Assembly (NCBI RefSeq): GCF_000970045.1
Contig: NZ_CP009505.1
Coordinates: 3,558,808 to 3,622,807, forward strand
DNA length: 64,000 nt
Source of the DNA: Methanosarcina sp. MTP4
Lineage (GTDB): Archaea > Halobacteriota > Methanosarcinia > Methanosarcinales > Methanosarcinaceae
Direction of reading: 5' to 3'
The position numbers were made by a program, and so were the translations under genes. The notes under the pieces were generated by a model, which was given only the letters and a program-made list of their open reading frames with translations, was not told the origin of the DNA and searched no databases. How positions within the stretch are numbered: the first letter of the stretch is position 1; each line of letters opens with the position of its first letter. Positions 45,748 to 54,633 of this stretch are shown here, in pieces.

Positions 45748-47054
45748 TCTGTCACCTCCGCGGGTTCAGCTTCCGCACACATTTTCAGAAGCTGGAGCTT
45801 AGAGAAGCGGATGAGCTGGACAAGGTGCTTCTTTGCCGGACAGACTGCTGCACAGTCTCCACACTCAATGCAGCTCAATGCATAGTATTCTCCGCATTTC
45901 TCGTACATCCCCTGATCCGCCATGACTGCAATCCTTCCGGGGAGCAGGTTCATGGGACAGACGTCCACACAGCGGGCACAGTGAATGCAGGCAGAAGACA
46001 CGTCCCTGAGAACCTCGTCTTTTGTCTGGACAACAATTCCCGTGGTATTCTTGGCAACCGGGGAATCGTCAGTGTAAAGAGCTACTCCGACCCTTGACCC
46101 ATTGACAATGACCTTTCCGGGTTCGCCTTTGTAACCGCCGCAGACCTCGATCACATCCTTGATCGGGGTCCCGAACTTAACGAGTACGCTTCCGGGACGA
46201 TTAACCGCTCCAGTGACCGAGATCACATTCTCAAGGTAAGGCTTGCCTTCATAAACAGCATCGTATGTTGCTTTAGCAGACTTTACCCCGCAGACTGCCA
46301 CATGCACATCCGCAGGTTCGTAACCCAGAGGGATCTTGCGACCCATTACATTGCCAGAGAGCAGGTTCATCATCGTTGGAGTATAGGTGATCTTGCCTCC
46401 GGCCAGCACTATGATTTCGGCATCCGAATCTTCGAAGTAGTAGTCAGCGTGCCTCTTTCCAATAATCGGGGCAACAGTCAGGGGCTTTCCCCCGACCTTC
46501 GCGTTCTTGAAAGCCTTGATGGACTCCTTGTCATCTGCCCGGATTACGATTGCGCCCCTCGATATCCCGCCTGCTTCAAGCATAAGCCTGAACCCTTCGA
46601 GAACTTTGTCAAGGGAATCCAGGTAAGCGTTGGTGATCAGAGGGAAAGTCGCATTCATTATCAAGGTGTCAATTCTCTTCCCGGGTTTCAGGGCAAGGTA
46701 CGTGGGCTTTTGATAATATTCGACAATGCCCGCTTCCTGGATAATTTCCAGTAACCTTGAAGGAGTTGCATCCTTCTCAGGGACGAAATCAACGGATTCG
46801 GCACACTCAGAAGGACTGATTACTACACTTAAGACCCTTTTCCCGAAGGGGCTGGGCATCTCACCAACAGATTCCACAGTCCCGCAGTAGGAGGAATGAA
46901 TGTAAGCGAGGTCGCTTCCCTCGCAATCCCCAATTTTCTGGCCAATTATAACTTCTTCGCCTTTTTTGACCAGAGGGGCACATGCAATCCCATCATGCTG
47001 CTTCAGGGGTAAAATTACCTTTTCAGGCAGTTTATCAAGTTTGATTACACTCAA
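45744..47054 (-). CDS. rnfC: Rnf complex subunit C
   Basis: Peripheral cytoplasmic subunit (436 residues) with an N-terminal barrel-sandwich segment, a NuoF-like central fold and two [4Fe-4S] motifs (CIHCARCVDVCPMN near 366, CIECGDCAAVCPAK near 405). It is shorter at the C-terminus than enterobacterial RnfC, which has long repeats. It starts with TTG 47054; AGGAGGTGG 8 bases upstream is among the strongest ribosome binding sites in the operon. Confidence 0.94.
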   Translation of the reverse strand: MSVIKLDKLPEKVILPLKQHDGIACAPLVKKGEEVIIGQKIGDCEGSDLAYIHSSYCGTVESVGEMPSPFGKRVLSVVISPSECAESVDFVPEKDATPSRLLEIIQEAGIVEYYQKPTYLALKPGKRIDTLIMNATFPLITNAYLDSLDKVLEGFRLMLEAGGISRGAIVIRADDKESIKAFKNAKVGGKPLTVAPIIGKRHADYYFEDSDAEIIVLAGGKITYTPTMMNLLSGNVMGRKIPLGYEPADVHVAVCGVKSAKATYDAVYEGKPYLENVISVTGAVNRPGSVLVKFGTPIKDVIEVCGGYKGEPGKVIVNGSRVGVALYTDDSPVAKNTTGIVVQTKDEVLRDVSSACIHCARCVDVCPMNLLPGRIAVMADQGMYEKCGEYYALSCIECGDCAAVCPAKKHLVQLIRFSKLQLLKMCAEAEPAEVTE

Positions 47055-47068
47055 CGTTTGCCACCTCC

Positions 47069-48565
47069 TTACAATGCAGGTTCCCCTTCAACTTCTTCGG
47101 GTCTTGGCTTGTCATAGGTCACGCCAATGCTCTTGACTGCTGAAGAATCTCCTCCGGGGTCCTCCACATAACCAATGGACTCCCAGTCAATCACGGCTTC
47201 GCTTCCGTGGCAGTCCTTACAGGTCATCGGGTCACCCATTTCGCTTCCCCTGCTCACAATGTTGTGGGAAACCTGGTAGTAGAGTTCGACAGTCCTCAAA
47301 ACGGCGTTCGGATAATCCGGCTGACCGTCTCCGTCGGCATCATAAGCCTGCATTTCTTCAACTGTGACCTCACCGTCACCGTCGGCATCCGCGGCCTTCA
47401 CATACTGCACCGGGATCGGGTCTCCAGTGGAGATACTTGTATCCGGGTTTGCGAGCACTTCAGGATCGGTGCCTGCGTCCCACCAGGTTCCGGCGATCTT
47501 GTTGAAGGGGGTAAGCTTCACGTCACTGTCATTTCTGGTGTCCACGGAAGGCAGGACATCTCCGGAGATTCCGTTGTACCAGGCAAGGACGGGCTGGAAG
47601 TCTTCTTCCCAGTAAACGTCTTCCCGTTCTCCGTTCTGCCAGCTAAAGGCCTTAAGGGGCGTTCCTCCCGGCAGGTCTCCTCCAGGAAGCATGGGGACAT
47701 GGCAGGACGTACAGTCAAGGAACTCCATGTGCGAGTCCGCGAAAGGCCCGTGGGAGATACCTGCATGACACCCTTCAGCGTCGCAGCTCCTCATGGTATC
47801 ATCATAGCTCTCTCCGATATCAGGGGTATCAGAGACGTTTCCACGCCCGATCTGGTGATCGGAGGTTATGATGTACGCTTCCGTGTGGTGGCACTCAACA
47901 CATTCGACACCTGCTTCTGCGTGAACGTCGAGTTCTTCGTAAAACTCTTCTGAACCCCATGAAACAGCCCGTGCTTCCACTTCTCTGCTGTGGCAGTACT
48001 GGGCACAGGAGGTATCTTTAGGAGCTCCATTCACACCGTCATGGAACACGATCAGCAGGGGATAGGGGGTAAGAATATTGCCACTGTACACAAAAAGATG
48101 CATTGCGTCAGTCTGGGCAGTGCGGCTTGAGACTTCCATTGCAGCCTTATTTGCATTGGCATAATCCCCACTTTCGATTTTTTCCGCCCGTTTTTCGAAG
48201 TCATAGAGCCCGTACTTTTCGTGACACATCATACAGTTGACATCAACACCGTATTCGGCAAGTGGTCCCCCACCCGGGTGATACTTTCCGAACTCGGCAA
48301 CCCAGGCGTCCTCTCCGGACGTTTCAAGATCAAAGTTCGTGAGGGGAGACCACCGGTCCATGTCTACCTGTACATGATAAGAATTATTGACGTTTTCATA
48401 GACGCCGTAGTGACAGCCTCCGCAGACCGAATCTTCCCATTCTCCTTTGGTCATGTAGTGGGATGCAATAGCATCATTCCCGGAATAACCAAGAGAAGAA
48501 TAGGCGCCAGCGGCCACAAGAAGTAGCACAGCGACTCCCGACACCATCAGATTTAACCTATTCAT
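47069..48565 (-). CDS. mmcA: Multihaem cytochrome c MmcA
   Basis: Exported cytochrome (498 residues from ATG 48565) co-transcribed with Rnf, at the outer membrane face. In M. acetivorans it takes part in electron transfer to methanophenazine and outside acceptors. Seven haem sites are visible: five CxxCH (CGGCH, CMMCH, CVECH, CTSCH, CKDCH), one CxxxCH (CAQYCH) and one CxxxxCH (CDAEGCH). The signal helix is LMVSGVAVLLLVAAGAY. Between the sixth and seventh haem site lie two loops of EF-hand form (DADGDGEVTVEE, DADGDGQPDYPN), which suggest calcium binding. GTG 48595 is the alternative start, without a ribosome binding site. Confidence 0.93.
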   Translation of the reverse strand: MNRLNLMVSGVAVLLLVAAGAYSSLGYSGNDAIASHYMTKGEWEDSVCGGCHYGVYENVNNSYHVQVDMDRWSPLTNFDLETSGEDAWVAEFGKYHPGGGPLAEYGVDVNCMMCHEKYGLYDFEKRAEKIESGDYANANKAAMEVSSRTAQTDAMHLFVYSGNILTPYPLLIVFHDGVNGAPKDTSCAQYCHSREVEARAVSWGSEEFYEELDVHAEAGVECVECHHTEAYIITSDHQIGRGNVSDTPDIGESYDDTMRSCDAEGCHAGISHGPFADSHMEFLDCTSCHVPMLPGGDLPGGTPLKAFSWQNGEREDVYWEEDFQPVLAWYNGISGDVLPSVDTRNDSDVKLTPFNKIAGTWWDAGTDPEVLANPDTSISTGDPIPVQYVKAADADGDGEVTVEEMQAYDADGDGQPDYPNAVLRTVELYYQVSHNIVSRGSEMGDPMTCKDCHGSEAVIDWESIGYVEDPGGDSSAVKSIGVTYDKPRPEEVEGEPAL

Positions 48566-48766
48566 AACGACCACATTCTTTCTTTTTTTGTTCACATTGT
48601 TATATTCATGCTTGGCGAGTAAACAAAGTTTAAATTTTGAATAAATTCAATACATTATACAGTTTATGATAAAGTTTATAAGATCGGGGACGCCCAAAGC
48701 TGGATTCGTATACGGCTAAAGGGGCATACACCACCGTTCCCTCCAATCTTCAAATAGATATAAATC
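48566..48766 (-). promoter_or_regulatory. Promoter and ~170-nt leader of mmcA-rnf
   Basis: On the minus strand ATTTATATCT (48756-48765) fits a TATA box, placing the start near 48735 and leaving about 170 nt of leader. Its first ~45 nt can fold. ATGCCC (48720-48725) pairs with GGGCGT (48689-48694), and AGC/GCT arms inside enclose CGTATACG. The downstream part is AT-rich with no clear structure. Confidence 0.4.
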
Positions 48767-49735
48767 ATGGAATTAACAGGAATTCAATAAAACGGAAACC
48801 TAAACTCGGAGAAGGAACTGTCATGGACAGCCATAAAGGTTCTATTCAGTATCGTTTGGCTTTCCTGAAGATTTTTTACGATCACCGGCGTCTCCATTTT
48901 TTACTGATATAGTCCATTTTATTCCTGAAAAACAAAGCTAAATTCGACTTCAATTGGAAATGTTTACCCGAGGTAATACTTATTTCTTTCGAAATAAGTT
49001 TGAGGGAATGGAAGAGACTTGTATAAAGTAATAAAAATATATACTTTATATATAACACGCCGTGTATATTATGAAATAATATAAAATATACACGATATAA
49101 TTAAAATTTACACAATATTAATATATATACCTTTCTAAAGAAAATAACATGATTATACATTAAGGATGAAAAAAGGATAGATTCAACATCAGTAAAGCAA
49201 AAAGGAGATTAGAAAAAATCCCCGAAAAAGGAAAAAATGCCCTCATAAAGGGGACGTACATTAAATATATATAAATTATGAAAAAAATATACCCTAAAAT
49301 ATACCGTCTAAGAAAAAACCGACAAACCTGAAAAGAAAAACGTAGAGAAAAACCCGAAAAAAGCCCTAAAAAAGAAAGGTAAAGGAAAAAAATACCGGAA
49401 TCTGATCTGAACAAAAAAATCTGATGCCAAAAAGAAAAAACCGGATTCAAAGAGAAAAACTATGATTCAAAAATCGGGAAAAAGTATCATAAATGAGACT
49501 AAAATGAAAAAAACCGTGAAGAAAAATTAATGAAAATAAAGCAAAATAAACGAAAAAAAAGTGAAATCATACCAAAAACTTAGATAAAAAAGAGATGAAG
49601 AAGAGATGAAGAAGAGAAGTAGAAAAAAATCAAACAAAAGTGATGAAGAAAATGAGTAGAAAAGAAAGAGAAAGAAATTAAGCCTGAAGCTAGAATAAAA
49701 AGTTACAAATAGCAGAAGCAAAAATGGAGTGAAAA
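48767..49735. other. Gene-free AT-rich region between mmcA and the IS element
   Basis: Nearly 1 kb with no believable gene. Small palindromes are present: CTGTC-ATG-GACAG at 48818-48830 and ACACG-C-CGTGT at 49055-49065 inside a string of TATATA. The long minus-strand open frames (49160-49450, 49527-49721) are F/L/S-rich translations of poly-A and have no ribosome binding sites. Confidence 0.6.
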
Positions 49736-49870
49736 GTGAACTACCCGCTAAATCTAAAGATTTAACGGACTTCTTGCTTCATTTCCCCTAGCATCCTAGA
49801 CGAATCCACAAGCTTAACCCCACGTTCCATAGGGAAGATTAGATTACTATCAAATTTTGATCTTGCAAAG
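49736..49870 (-). ncRNA. Candidate omega RNA (TnpB guide RNA scaffold)
   Basis: In the IS605 family the RNA that guides TnpB covers the 3' end of tnpB and the adjoining element end. Here the stretch after the tnpB stop has a CTAGGATGCTAGGGG segment and the end hairpin (49745-49768). By that model the guide would be the ~16-20 bases just outside the element, read on the minus strand below 49736. Borders and expression are inferred. Confidence 0.45.
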
Positions 49871-50954
49871 CAAACTTTTTAATGTTTATAGCTGCGTTTA
49901 TATCCCTATCATGTTCTGTTTTGCATTCGGGACATACCCATTCCCTTATTTTTAGGGTAATGTCCTTGTTATGATAGCCGCAAACATTACACAATTTTGT
50001 TGATGGCTCAAACTGGCCTATTCTCAGAATGGTTTTTCCGTACCATTCGGCTTTATACTCCATTTTTGTAATGAAGCTTGACCATGAAGCATCACTTATA
50101 GCCTGTGCAAGACAGTGATTTTTTACCATGTTCTCGACTTTCAGAGTTTCAAACGCTATTGCTTGGTTCTCGCTGATTAATCTTGATGAAACTTTGTGCT
50201 GAAAATCAGTTCTTTGATTTGTTACCTTTTCATGGATTTTAGCAAGCCTTTTTATTGCTTTTTTCCGGTTATTAGAGCCTTTAACCTTCTTACTTAATTG
50301 TTTTTGAACTACCTTAAGACGCTGTAAAGAGTTTTTAAGATATTTCGGATTATCTATTTTTTCTCCATTTGACAAAACAGCAAAATCCTTTATTCCAACA
50401 TCAACACCTACTGTATTATTTCCTGTGAATGTTTGTTTTTCGGGCAAATCCTTTTCATCATCCACCAATATACTAATGAAATATTTTCCGGTTGAAGTTC
50501 TGGATACAGTTGCTGTTTTTAATTTACCTTCAAAATTCCTATGCAGGACAGCTTTAATTTCCCCTATTTTAGGAAGTTTTATTATATTTTTGTCAAAATC
50601 AACTATGTAATGTTGAGGTATTTCGAAGGATTGAACTTGATTCTTTTTTGATTTAAAGTTTGGAAAACCTGCTTTTTCTCTAAAGAACTTAGTAAAAGCA
50701 TTTTCCACATTTTTAGTCATTGCTTGCAATGACTGAGAATTTGATTCCTTTAACCATTCATGTTCTTTTTTCAGTTCTGGAATCATCTTATTAATGTCAT
50801 ATCTGGAAAACGATTTTCCTTCTTCTTGGTATGATTTAATTTTTAGTTCTAAAGCCCAATTAAAAACAAATCGACAGCTACCTATATGTTTTGCTATCAT
50901 CGTTTTTTGTTCAGTTGTAGGATACAACCTGAATTTATAGGCTTTTAACATCAT
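49839..50954 (-). CDS. tnpB: TnpB RNA-guided nuclease (IS605 OrfB)
   Basis: A 371-residue IS605-type TnpB, ancestor-like relative of Cas12. All parts look intact: N-terminal domain (YKFRLYPTTEQKTMIAKHIG), RuvC Asp in VGVDVGIKDFAVLSNG near residue 190, Glu in AIAFETLKVENM near 269, zinc ribbon CNVCGYHN...CPEC near 328-347, and final Asp in HDRDINAAINI. TnpB cuts DNA matching its guide and helps retain the element. ATG 50954 or 50951 both fit (MMLKAYKF). Confidence 0.92.
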   Translation of the reverse strand: MMLKAYKFRLYPTTEQKTMIAKHIGSCRFVFNWALELKIKSYQEEGKSFSRYDINKMIPELKKEHEWLKESNSQSLQAMTKNVENAFTKFFREKAGFPNFKSKKNQVQSFEIPQHYIVDFDKNIIKLPKIGEIKAVLHRNFEGKLKTATVSRTSTGKYFISILVDDEKDLPEKQTFTGNNTVGVDVGIKDFAVLSNGEKIDNPKYLKNSLQRLKVVQKQLSKKVKGSNNRKKAIKRLAKIHEKVTNQRTDFQHKVSSRLISENQAIAFETLKVENMVKNHCLAQAISDASWSSFITKMEYKAEWYGKTILRIGQFEPSTKLCNVCGYHNKDITLKIREWVCPECKTEHDRDINAAINIKKFALQDQNLIVI

Positions 50955-51003
50955 AGCACCATAAGCTTTAACGGTTTATATACATTCTGGTAAATACAGG
51001 AAT

Positions 51004-51397
51004 GTGAAATATGAAAAAGGGAATCATAGCAAATTTTTGTTAATGTACCATATTATTTTTGTATGCAAATATAGAAAAAAATTGCTGCAACCAATAGATA
51101 AGGAACTAAAAGACTTAATCTATTTGATTTCTGAAAGTTCAGATTTTGAAATTGTAGAGATGGAAACAGACAAAGACCATATCCATTTACTTGTAAAAAG
51201 CAAACCTAAAATTGGCGTACTTTCAATAGTAAGAAAGTTAAAACAGCTAACAACATATGTTATGGAAAACTCAAAAACAATATCTGAAACAATTCTACAG
51301 AAAGGAAAATACATTAGGGAGTGAGGGGTATTTTGCTTGCACTATAGGGAACGTTAGCAGGGAAACTTTAGAAATATATATACGGAATCAGGGTTAA
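51004..51397 (+). pseudogene. tnpA: IS200-type transposase tnpA, broken by a frameshift
   Basis: From GTG 51004 the frame encodes a Y1-type HUH transposase with the HxH pair in KDHIHLL near residue 59, but it stops with TGA at 51322 after 106 codons. The missing end continues in the next frame from about 51310: GYFACTIGNVSRETLEIYIRNQG, ending TAA at 51395-51397, which is the normal C-terminus with the catalytic Tyr in EIYIRNQ. A one-base insertion or deletion around 51305-51320 separates the metal-binding histidines from the tyrosine, so the copy should be inactive. Confidence 0.88.
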
Positions 51398-51558
51398 GTT
51401 TACGCTTATATCCCCTAGGCTAAAGACCTAGGGGTTTTACGCTCTTATTTATAAAATCCGTGATCCAGCCCCGGATAGAGTCTCAAGAGTACCGGTTAAG
51501 CCTGAATAAATCGAAAATTAAAAACACTATAAAAACAAATAATCGAAGCTGATAGAGC

Positions 51559-52572
51559 ATGAATTCAAGGTACACAGCATTTTTTGCATTGATAATCATA
51601 ACGGTAAGCCTTGCATCAGGCTGCATAAATCCGGCCCCCGAAGAAGGAGAAGAAATTCAACTTTTTCAACAGACCCGGAGCATCATGGACACCACTGTAA
51701 CAATTGCAGTATATGCCTCAGAGGAAAATGAAGCCAATGAGGCCATAGACAATGCTTTCGGAGAGATCGAAAAAGTAGATTCCCTGATGAGCCCTTCGAA
51801 GGAAGATAGCCAGCTAAACTTGCTGAATAAAGAGGCAGAACTTCAGGGGGCTGACCCGGCTTTTATCTATGTGCTGGAACGTTCCGTATATTATTCCGAA
51901 ATAAGCGGCGGGGCCTTTGATATAACCATACAGCCGGTACTTGACCTATGGAAAAGCAAGTTCAGCCCCGGAGGAACCTATGAACCCCCGACCCCCGATG
52001 AGCTTAACGAAACCCTTAAATTGGTAAACTATTCCGAGATCAGGATCGAAGACGGAAACGTCACCCTCCAGCCAGAAATGAAAATGGCTGTAGGAGGAAT
52101 TGCGAAAGGATATGCAGTTGACATGGCGATAGAATCCCTTGAAGCCGACGGGATCGAAAACGCCTTCGTAAACGCAGGAGGAGACGGGAAGTACATAGGC
52201 AGGAAACCCGACGGCACAGCCTGGATAGTAGGACTCCAGAACCCCGATAAAAACGAAGAATATGTTACGGCTATCAGAGCAGAGGATGTGGCAGTTGCAA
52301 CAAGTGGGAATTATGAACGTTATTTTAACGAATCCGCAAAGATGTCCCACATCTCGGACCCTAGAACCGGTTACCCTTCCACAAGCCTTATAAGCAGCAC
52401 AGCGATCGCAAAAGACGCGATTGATGCAGATGCCTTTGCAACAGCTGTGTTTGTGCTTGGGGAAAAAGAAGGACTCAAAATGATCGAAACTGTGGAAGGC
52501 GTTGAGTGTATGATAATAACAGAAGACCGCAGGCTCGTGTATTCCAGCGGTTTCAAGGAATACGAGGCCTGA
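51559..52572 (+). CDS. apbE: FAD:protein FMN transferase ApbE (lipoprotein)
   Basis: Transfers FMN from FAD to a threonine of target proteins such as RnfG and RnfD. The 337 residues start with a lipoprotein signal (IIITVSLASGC), then MDTTVTIAVYA, DSLMSPSKEDSQLNLLN, GGAFDITIQPVLDLW, the flavin-binding VGGIAKGYAVD near 175, FVNAGGDGKYIG near 205, HISDPRTGYP near 264 and the metal-binding DAIDADAFATAVFVLG near 290. CTATAAAAAC at 51527-51536 is a possible TATA box, giving a nearly leaderless message. Lies one IS element away from rnf. Confidence 0.94.
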   Translation: MNSRYTAFFALIIITVSLASGCINPAPEEGEEIQLFQQTRSIMDTTVTIAVYASEENEANEAIDNAFGEIEKVDSLMSPSKEDSQLNLLNKEAELQGADPAFIYVLERSVYYSEISGGAFDITIQPVLDLWKSKFSPGGTYEPPTPDELNETLKLVNYSEIRIEDGNVTLQPEMKMAVGGIAKGYAVDMAIESLEADGIENAFVNAGGDGKYIGRKPDGTAWIVGLQNPDKNEEYVTAIRAEDVAVATSGNYERYFNESAKMSHISDPRTGYPSTSLISSTAIAKDAIDADAFATAVFVLGEKEGLKMIETVEGVECMIITEDRRLVYSSGFKEYEA

Positions 52573-52596
52573 GGCTATTTACCTTTTTTTCATTTT

Positions 52597-52626
52597 TACC
52601 CCTGGTAAACCAATTTTCCAGGGCCT
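52597..52626. terminator. Hairpin between apbE and thpR
   Basis: CCCTGG-TAAACCAATTTT-CCAGGG inverted repeat about 27 bases after the apbE stop; T-rich sequence precedes it, and it lies between convergent genes, so it may serve both. Confidence 0.5.
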
Positions 52627-52753
52627 TTTCCGGGATTTTGTTATTATTGTATTATATGTGATTGTATTTTATTTTCATGAACCAACTTTAGTTTTACACT
52701 TCATGAACCAACTTTCGAATTATTATTCCAGGATCGGTTTTCAGATTCTTATT

Positions 52754-53299
52754 TCAGTCAAGGTAAACTGTATGCATGATCTCGTAGATAGGGCCCTCCG
52801 GAGTAAGAGTACTCTTTTTGAGCATTATCCTGTTCACCCGCATGCTCCCTAACTTCAGGTCCTTCAAATCCTTAAGGATAGCCGAAAAGGCTTTTTTCTG
52901 GTCCTTGTTGAGAAACTTCACCCTGGCAAGGGTTGCATGGGCGGTAAATTCCCTGTTATCCTTCTCAAACTTAAAAGGCTCAAGCAAAGCCTCCACCTCA
53001 TCATGGAGAGCCTTAAAATTCCCGACTCCCCCCAGCCAGAGTACCTTCGGGTTCGAAGGTTTGGGAAAAACTCCGACCCCTTCAATCCCGGCTTCGAAAG
53101 GTTCACACATCATGGAATCAAGCGCATCAGCCAGGGAAGTTATTTTTGATGCTTCCACATCCCCCAGAAACTTCAAAGTGATATGAACGATTTCGGGGTC
53201 CACTAACTTCAGGGGAAAATCCGCAAATCTGGCCTGAATCTCCCGAATCTGTTCCCTGAAATTCGGGTCAAGTTCAACTGCTATGAAAGTCCTGATCAA
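52754..53299 (-). CDS. thpR: RNA 2',3'-cyclic phosphodiesterase (ThpR/LigT)
   Basis: A 181-residue 2H-family phosphoesterase that opens 2',3'-cyclic phosphate ends of RNA. The two catalytic HxTx motifs are HITL near residue 40 and HATL near 122; KVLWLGG follows the first domain. The start is TTG 53299 with GGTGAG 6 bases upstream. Length fits the family. Confidence 0.9.
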   Translation of the reverse strand: MIRTFIAVELDPNFREQIREIQARFADFPLKLVDPEIVHITLKFLGDVEASKITSLADALDSMMCEPFEAGIEGVGVFPKPSNPKVLWLGGVGNFKALHDEVEALLEPFKFEKDNREFTAHATLARVKFLNKDQKKAFSAILKDLKDLKLGSMRVNRIMLKKSTLTPEGPIYEIMHTVYLD

Positions 53300-53649
53300 A
53301 GCATCTCACCAATGTAGATTAGAAAAACAGACAAGAAAAAAGTTTCCATGCAAAAGCTCTGGAAAACCCGGAGAAAAATCTCTTACTGCCGCATTGTAAA
53401 CCTTCCACCCCCAGTGAAGCTTAAGGGACAGGCAGGAAGAAAAGAGACAGAAAGAGGGAAATAATTGAAAAAGACAGAAAGGAAAAAATGTGGACACCAC
53501 ATAACAATTATAATGTAGTAGATATAACGTTATAATGGAAAGAGATAGATTTAAGTAGAGGGTTCGACACCGCATAATGTCAACCTCAAGATGGGGCTAG
53601 GAACTAAAAAAATCGTGTGAGTGGAAAAACGAAAAAAGCAGAGGATCGA
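53300..53649. other. Gene-free gap upstream of dacZ
   Basis: A-rich sequence with a TATA-like stretch (TAGATATAACGTTATAATGG around 53519-53538) that suits a dacZ promoter. No gene is visible. Confidence 0.5.
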
Positions 53650-54522
53650 ATGGACAGAGCACGCGTAATCGTAGAGGCGGCAACCCGGATAGCCAGGGAA
53701 CTCGATGCCGCTGCAATAATGGTTTCCGGCGAACTGAGCTTTGAAGGGATTGAAACCGACATCCCGATCTACTATACCTCCATGCGCCCGAAAAGCATAA
53801 TCGACCACCTGGTCGCCACCGGAAAAGAGGGGAAAGGCGCTGCAAGAGAGCTCATTGACCAGTTAAGTAGGGAATCTGCCGGCAACATCGAACACCTGCA
53901 AAACGCCGTTGCCATCGAATACGTGCTCGATGAACTGAAAAAAGGAATTGTTATAGGGATAATCGAGACCCGGGACTCCAGTTCCATTATAGTGCACAAC
54001 CTGGACGAAAACCCCCTTATAAAAGCCATGAAGGAATGCGAGGAAAGGGTCAAACCCGAAGTAATCAGTGCTGTCCTGAAAATTGCATTTGACATCGCAG
54101 TTACGGGAAGGGAAGGAAAAAAAATAGGGACTGCCTTTGTAATAGGTGACTCCGAAGAAGTGCTGAAACGCTCCCACCAGATGATCCTGAACCCCTATGC
54201 AGGCCAGGAAGAAAGTGACCGAAACGTCCTGGACAAGAAAAACGGGGAATCAATAAAGGAATTTGCCCAGCTCGACGGGATCTTCGTGGTGGACGAAAGC
54301 GGCCTGATCCACGCAGCAGGACGTTACCTGGACGTCGACGGAAAAAATATAGACATTGAAAAAGGCCTGGGAGGAAGGCACGTTTCCGCAGCTGCCATAA
54401 GCAGAGATACCGTAGCAGTCGCAATCACCATTTCCGAGTCAGGGGGAGTAATCAGGATCTACAAAGACGGAAAAGAGAGTATCTGCATCGAATCCGTACA
54501 GCCTGCGACCAGATACCTCTGA
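53650..54522 (+). CDS. dacZ: Diadenylate cyclase DacZ (c-di-AMP synthase)
   Basis: Makes cyclic di-AMP from two ATP. The protein (291 residues) has a helical N-terminal domain and a C-terminal DisA_N domain with the catalytic LDGIFVVDESGLIHAAGRYL near 217-236 (the DG(A) motif appears as LDG) and GLGGRHVSAAAISRDT (the RHR motif appears as GRHVSA), then SESGGVIRIYKDGK. This is the archaeal DacZ layout. ATG 53650 has GAGG 5 bases upstream; GTG 53617 is a longer alternative. c-di-AMP controls potassium and osmotic balance in archaea. Confidence 0.88.
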   Translation: MDRARVIVEAATRIARELDAAAIMVSGELSFEGIETDIPIYYTSMRPKSIIDHLVATGKEGKGAARELIDQLSRESAGNIEHLQNAVAIEYVLDELKKGIVIGIIETRDSSSIIVHNLDENPLIKAMKECEERVKPEVISAVLKIAFDIAVTGREGKKIGTAFVIGDSEEVLKRSHQMILNPYAGQEESDRNVLDKKNGESIKEFAQLDGIFVVDESGLIHAAGRYLDVDGKNIDIEKGLGGRHVSAAAISRDTVAVAITISESGGVIRIYKDGKESICIESVQPATRYL

Positions 54523-54633
54523 TTCCTCTGGAAAAACCCAGGAATCCATTAACAACCCGCATCATAATAACTGGTACACTTCATAATAACTGATGCCATA
54601 TATTCCCACAATCAACAAAAAGAAGGGAAATCC

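Larger units (their letters stand above)
49736..51440. mobile_element. IS200/IS605-family insertion sequence
   Basis: Divergent tnpB (minus) and tnpA (plus) with subterminal hairpins at each end. One is an almost perfect inverted repeat at 49745-49768 beyond the tnpB 3' end. The other is CCCCTAGG/CCTAGGGG at 51412-51434 beyond the tnpA frame. Ends with hairpins and without inverted terminal repeats are the IS605 pattern. The exact borders are estimates: the tnpB-side end is taken at GTAGTTCAC (minus strand, 49744 to 49736). It sits between the rnf operon and apbE and is more AT-rich than both. Confidence 0.75.

Noticed and set aside
49160-49721. Minus-strand frames rich in Phe, Leu and Ser
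   Set aside because: Translations of poly-A-rich intergenic DNA with no ribosome binding site or recognisable domain.
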